Source: Ettlia oleoabundans
Lineage: Eukaryota; Chlorophyta; Chlorophyceae; Chlamydomonadales
NCBI GenBank assembly: GCA_019693395.1
Contig: JAAMXP010000093.1
Span: 1-24,945 of the forward strand
Direction: 5' to 3'
DNA length: 24,945 nucleotides
Below are positions 19,851-24,945 of this stretch, one piece after another. A program made the translations under genes and the position numbers. Position 1 is the stretch's first letter; every line of letters starts with the position of its first letter. The notes beneath the pieces are model-generated. The model searched no databases. It saw only the letters and a program-made list of their open reading frames with translations, and had not been told where the DNA came from.

Positions 19851-22800
19851 ATGAGAGCCAACGCGTGGTTGTTGGCGTTGCTCGGCTGCCTGGCGTCGTG
19901 CTCGGCTTATTACTTACCGGGAACGTATCCCCAGGTACATATCCGCTTGATTTAAGCTCCTCGGAGCCCTGGACATGCTGGTTGCAACCCCATCCAATCA
20001 CCCGTGGTCTCCCTGGCCCCTGTGACTTGCAGGAGTTTCTGGTGGGCGATGTGATCCAAGGTGAGCTACATATGACAGTCAAAGCTGATCGAACGAGTCA
20101 GACCATCCCCTGCGCCAGACCATCTCTTCCTTGCCCGTTCTGCTTGGATTATTTCCGTCTCTCATGTGCAGTTGCCTTAATCAATTAATCAATGCTATGT
20201 AAAGTGTCCCGCGCGCCCTGCATTCCCGACTGCCTTGACCTGTTTCATCACTAGCTGACGAACTGCCCCACTTGCTGTACTGTGCCACTGTTGCAGCTGA
20301 GGTCAACTCCCTGGTGTCCTCTGAGGTGCACTTACTATCCTTACTGCTGTCCAGCCACTGCTTTATATGGAAACTCAGCCGTCCAGCTTGCAGTTGCTGC
20401 TTATAGCTGCTAGCGGGGCTACAACTGCCGCTTCATGCCGCCCTTTGCCTGCTGGGGGGCTTTGTATCTGGCTTGAACTTCTGCCTGCGGCCCTCGGACT
20501 CACTTCAGAGCGCTAGTATGTCGGATTATCAGACCATGCGGTCACCGCAAGCGGCTCTCCAGTACAAATGGCCGTTAGTGCAGCATGTGTGCCTGCCTTT
20601 TCACCGCGATATGTATTGCCTGTCGTACCGCTTATTAATGCAGACGGAGATGCCATATGACTACTATTCCATGCCTTTCTGCAAGCCACCTGAGGGTGTG
20701 CAGCGTGCCACCAGCACCATAAACCCAGGCACCATCTTGTTGGGCATCAGGATTGAGAACTCGCCCTACAACTTCACAATCATGGTGGGTAAAATGCATG
20801 AAGTCACTGGATTGGGTGGTTTGCAAGGGAAAGGCACAGTGCTGGGCTGGGTTTCAAGCAACAAAGTAGAAAGCGGCATACGTGGCAGCGCTGTGCAGCA
20901 TGGTGCTGACGGGCCAATGGATGCTGCATTGTTTTAGCAACAGTGGTGGGTTGACTTTGCATAGCCCTCAGTGGCGGCAGCAGTTGCGCCAGTGCCAGTT
21001 GTGGTGTCAAGCGTGAACCCCATCCAGCCGAATCGTGCTGTGGTCATTAAAGTGTTAACGTTTAGTGGTACGCATGCGCCTTGGCCACCCAACGCTGTCA
21101 AGTGGCGTCACCTGCCCCTGTTGGCTCCACCGCTCCGTCTGCCTCCATTCCTTTGCCTCTCCCCCTCTTTCCTGCCTGCAGACCAAGCAGCAGGGCCTGA
21201 CGGTGTGCAATGGTGACAGATACCCTAACCACGCCTATCCGGCCCTGGAGCAGAAGGAGGTCAAGGTGGGTCTCGTGCAAGATGCCTGGCCGGGTCCAGC
21301 CTAGCCCAGTCTTCTAAAGCCTAGTCAAATCAGCTCGTTTCTTTCATTGATTCAAGCCTAGCCAAGTCCACTCCAGCGTTAGTCACCAGGAGTAAAATCG
21401 CTCCCTATGTTGCAATACCAGCGCTGTTGCCTGGGCTCGCATCGCGGGGTGAAAGAGGTGTTGGCATCTGCCCACTTGCCTCTCCTAGCAATCAAGTGGA
21501 GAGGTACCTGGCTAAGTGAGCCGGCCGATCCCTGAGCTGGTCCTCCCACATGCCCGCTATGCAGCAATCGTGATTGAGCCTGTTGCGGCCACAACCACTC
21601 CATCCATCCAGTCATTTCCTTTCCATCCAGTCAGCCTGCACACTTCCAAACAGAATCCTTCTCCTATCCACCCGTCCAACCACTGGATGTTCGTCCCCCC
21701 TGCGTGCCTGCCCGCAGATGCTGAAGGACAAGATCCGTCAGCAGTACCGTGTACGTCTGATCCTGGACAACCTGCCCATCACCACGTACGACCTTGAGCT
21801 GGACCCAGAGTCAGGTGAGGCTGAGCTGGCACGATGAGGCGGTACCTTTAGGTTGTGATGTGGAGCTGGCAACACAAACTTTGGGTGGGTGGAGACGTAG
21901 GGGCTTGTGTGAAACATGGCATCCCACCTGCTTCTTCTTTGACATCACCCCACACTTGCACCTCATGCATCATCCGTCCACACTGTCCGACGCCCACCTT
22001 GCCCATACTGCAGTACGCCCGGGCTACGAGGTGGGGTACATCCAGGACGACACGTACTACATCAACAACCACCTCATGTTTAAGGTGGGTAGGTGCAGCG
22101 TTGATGGCGCGGGGGTGTGGGAGGCAGCGAGATTGCGGGAGGCTATGAGGGCTTGGGCCGGGCTAGTAAATGGTGGAATGCCCAGGACAGGTAATAAAGC
22201 TCTGCCCACTTTGCTAGTACCAATGTCAGAGTTCTTCTGTACATTTGTCGGTAAGCATTGGGTTTTTTTCTCCAACATGCTGCAGGTCCTGGTGCACGAG
22301 ACTAACGGGCAGTACACGATGAGCCAGGCGGAGGAGGCAGAGGTGGAGGCTGCTGCGGCAGTGGAGGTTGGTTGGGGATGGGAATAATGTTGCTGCCGGG
22401 GTGTGCATGCCTGTGTGTTTCTTATGAAAGAGGGACACTGCCCAGTGTGTGTTTGTGTCATTGTAGTGCGGGAGGGCTAGTTGTGTGTGTCTTGGCTTAT
22501 GGGTGAGACGGGCGGCTGCAGCAGCATGCCAGCCAAGCATTTGCTGCTCGGATCTGTTCAATCTAGGAATGGTTGGCTTTGGAGCGGTGGCTTGCAACCA
22601 CCGGTGCTCTGTCACGTGCTGCGCTGCGAGTCTTTGCTTGGCCAGCACGCTGTGTGGTTGTAACCTGCGCTCCACATTCCTGCGCTCTTGCTCTCCGCTT
22701 GCTTGCAGGCTGGTGGGCGGCGGCTTCTGAGGGACGATGACGACGACGATGATGATGAGGAGGAGGAGGAGCATGAAGACAGGAAGACAAGGAAGGCCAA

Positions 22801-24708
22801 GGCAGCCAAGGCAGCCAGGGCCACCAAGCGCGGCAAGCCCGAGCCTCGTGTGGTGCCAGCAGGGCAGAAGATGTACATGATTGTGGGCTTTGAGGTGGTT
22901 GCCTGCTCCATCAAGCGGGAGGCAGGGGAGCCGATTGACAAGAGCCTCATGTGCCCGGAGAAGCTGGATGACCCCAATGCGCCCGAGCCTCAGGAGGTCA
23001 AGAAGGGTGAGGCTACTTGTGTCTGTACCACAAAGGGAAACGAATGTGTTGTAAGGTGTGGTTTGTGAGCGTGGGTGAATTGAGCTGTGGTTTGGTGCGG
23101 TCAGCAGCGATGTTCACGTGGTCAATTTGCATTCCCCTAGTTGCCTGGTATATAAGTTTAAGAGATTAAAAACAGACAATCACTAGAGTTTTTGATATGT
23201 CCCTGTCATCCTGCAGGTGCTGAGATTGTGTACACGTATGATGTGTTCTGGGATACCAGCGACATCACCTGGTCATCACGCTGGGACGCCTACCTGCGCA
23301 TGCCCGGGGGCAAGGTTCGCTGGAGCTGTGCACTGCTGCCTGCCGGCAACGGGCTGTGGCTGTTGGGTGCCCATGCTACTGGCCAGCTTTCTCTTGTGTT
23401 GTACGCAGCACGCCGAGGGTGCAGCACCACCCTTGCACAGCGCACTCTGTCCCGGGACTCCCCCTGCAGTACGCGATTCAGACCGAGGGTTCGCCAACCG
23501 TTCGTTCCCACCACTCCCTCCCTTCCACCTGCTGCAGGTGCACTGGTTCTCCATCCTGAACTCGCTGATGGTTGTTGTTGTGATGAGCTGCATCGTGGCC
23601 ATGATCATGATGCGCACCATCCGCCGCGATCTGCAGAAATATGAGCAGCTGCTGGTGGATGGAGGTGGGTGTTGGCATGCATGCTGGCAGTTGTAGTTTT
23701 ATGTGTGCTGTTGTTTGCAGTGTGGGGGTGTGCTGTGTGTAAGTCAGAACAAATGAAGGTTCACTACGCCTTGCGGGCGAATTTAGCCGCAGTAGAGAAG
23801 CAAGCAGGTGTTGCACCAGGGAAGCTGATAAGATTGGGGATCCTCAGCCGAGACACGACCTGGCAGCGCCTGCACCTGTGGCTTCTCATGCATGTGCCGC
23901 TATGGCCCCTTGCACCCTTTAAAACACTGTCTGCCTCTCCCATTCCACAAATGCCCCATCCCGCAACTTCCCTGCAGGCCAGGGTCAGGATGTTGAGGAG
24001 TCTGGCTGGAAGATGGTCAGCGGCGACGTCTTCCGCGCACCCGCCAACCCGCTCTCCCTCTGTGTCCAGATCGGCTCCGGCGTGCAGATCCTGTGCTCAG
24101 CCTGCATCACCCTCCTCTTTGCGGCACTGGGCTTCCTGTCCCCCGCCTCACGCGGCTCACTGCTCACTGCGGCGCTGGTGATGTACCTGCTGCTCAGCGT
24201 GGCCGCCGGTTACTCGGCCGTCTGGCTCTGGGGCCTGGTCAACCGCTCCTATGAGGGCTGGTTCAAGGTGAGGATGGTTCCAGCCAAGTACTTTATTGCT
24301 TCCTATATGGAGCCCTAATCATATGGTAGTACAGTCATTGGCAGTTCGGCGAGATGGTAGGGTGTTGCTGCATCTCAATGTTTCTGGCGTGGCATGTGTT
24401 GCGCATCTCTACATCTGGTGCACGGTCTCTCCCCCTCCACCCGTACATCCTGTAGCATACACGCTGCCCATGTCAGCTCATTATGTGTGTCTGTGCCTTT
24501 TGCACCCGTTCAACCAGACACTCCCCTTTCTGGTGCTGATCCATACACCCTTCCTCCCCTCGTTAATGTTGCAGGTCTGCTGGCGCGTGGCCTGCTTCTT
24601 CCCCGGTGTGACCGTGGCTGTGATGACCTGCCTCAACATGTTCCTGTGGGCGACAGGGTCATCAGGAGCCATCCCTCTGGGCTTCTTCTTTTCAATCATC
24701 TTCCTGTG
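19851..24708 (+). CDS. TM9SF: TM9 superfamily protein (nonaspanin/EMP70), N-terminal 520 residues
   Basis: TM9SF proteins are Golgi/endosomal nine-pass membrane proteins that help sort other membrane proteins. Thirteen exons are visible: 19851-19934, 20033-20060, 20297-20325, 20644-20784, 21182-21265, 21718-21814, 22014-22084, 22286-22366, 22709-23006, 23217-23314, 23538-23664, 23978-24267, 24575-24708. The last ends in phase 2 at donor GTGAGT, and the rest lies past the window. A signal peptide (MRANAWLLALLGCLASCSA) leads into YYLPGTYPQEF, typical of the family. The lumenal domain has PYDYYSMPFCKPPEG, IENSPYNFTIM, VRLILDNLPITTYDLE and WSSRWDAYLRMPGGKVHWFS. Membrane segments lie at about 342-362, 414-433, 440-464 and 481-501, with a fifth starting near 508. 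GDVFRAPANPLSLCVQIG and LGFLSPASRGSLL are family hallmarks. Residues 214-243 form an unusual insert: eight Asp, five Glu, then Lys/Arg/Ala. About the last four to five membrane spans are missing because of the edge. Confidence 0.95.
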
Positions 24709-24945
24709 GTGAGTGGTTGTAGTAATGAGTGGCTGTAGCAAGGACCCAAACCGTGCCGCAGGGCATCCCAACTGCAGCGTGGTAGTTGTTCCTGGCCCAA
24801 TGAACGTTGCTCTGTCATTGACTTGCACCATCGTGGGGCCTATCTCACCCACCATCGTCAGCTAATCAGCATAATGTTCTGCCCAATTACAGCTTATGCC
24901 TTCACCACCTCAACCAACACCGTCATATGCTGCCGGCCTCAGTGA
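24709..24945 (+). other. TM9SF intron, 5' part, running off the window
   Basis: This region follows the donor GTGAGTGG of exon 13. A possible acceptor ATTACAG at about 24891 gives residues unlike TM9SF in the required phase, so I take the intron to continue beyond the edge. Confidence 0.6.

Noticed and set aside
24882..24945. Possible TM9SF exon 14 after ATTACAG at about 24891
   Set aside because: The phase left by exon 13 gives residues unlike the family's next membrane segment, and the other frame hits a stop at the window edge.

Overview
This is a nuclear segment from a eukaryote, most probably a chlorophyte green alga. The genes are cut into many short exons by introns of roughly 100-450 bp with GT-AG (and a few GC-AG) borders and TGCAG-type acceptors. 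Most 3' ends carry TGTAA, the usual green-algal polyadenylation signal. The proteins look plant/algal: plastid transit-like N-termini, a plant-type PP5, and a plant-type GID/CTLH subunit. I cannot name the genus. I see no mobile element, CRISPR array, rRNA or convincing tRNA.

Eight protein-coding genes were assembled by hand. Splice phases join without a break in all of them. Left to right: (1) 3' end of the XPF/ERCC4/RAD1 repair endonuclease, + strand, cut by the left edge; (2) a complete 331-aa predicted plastid multi-pass membrane protein of unknown function, - strand; (3) complete Rab7 GTPase, 207 aa, - strand; (4) a complete 349-aa membrane protein with a C-terminal EF-hand pair, + strand; (5) complete protein phosphatase 5 (TPR plus PPP catalytic domain), 494 aa, - strand; (6) complete SERF-family 58-aa protein, + strand; (7) complete MAEA/GID9-type LisH-CTLH subunit, 382 aa, - strand; (8) the first 520 residues of a TM9SF/nonaspanin, + strand, running off the right edge.

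The layout alternates. Three head-to-head pairs share compact intergenic promoters: Rab7/EF-hand (153 bp between start codons), PP5/SERF (269 bp) and MAEA/TM9SF (353 bp). The ends between pairs are tail-to-tail. Rab7 and TM9SF act in endomembrane traffic, PP5 in Hsp90-linked signalling, MAEA in ubiquitin-dependent turnover, and XPF in DNA repair. They are housekeeping genes with no sign of forming one pathway.

I do not see a new multi-gene system. The points most worth following are three GC-AG introns that all use the same strong GCAAGT donor against a background of GTG-type GT donors; an orphan plastid-like membrane protein with an Arg/Glu-repeat tail; a membrane-anchored EF-hand protein; and a long acid-then-basic insert in the lumenal domain of the TM9SF protein.
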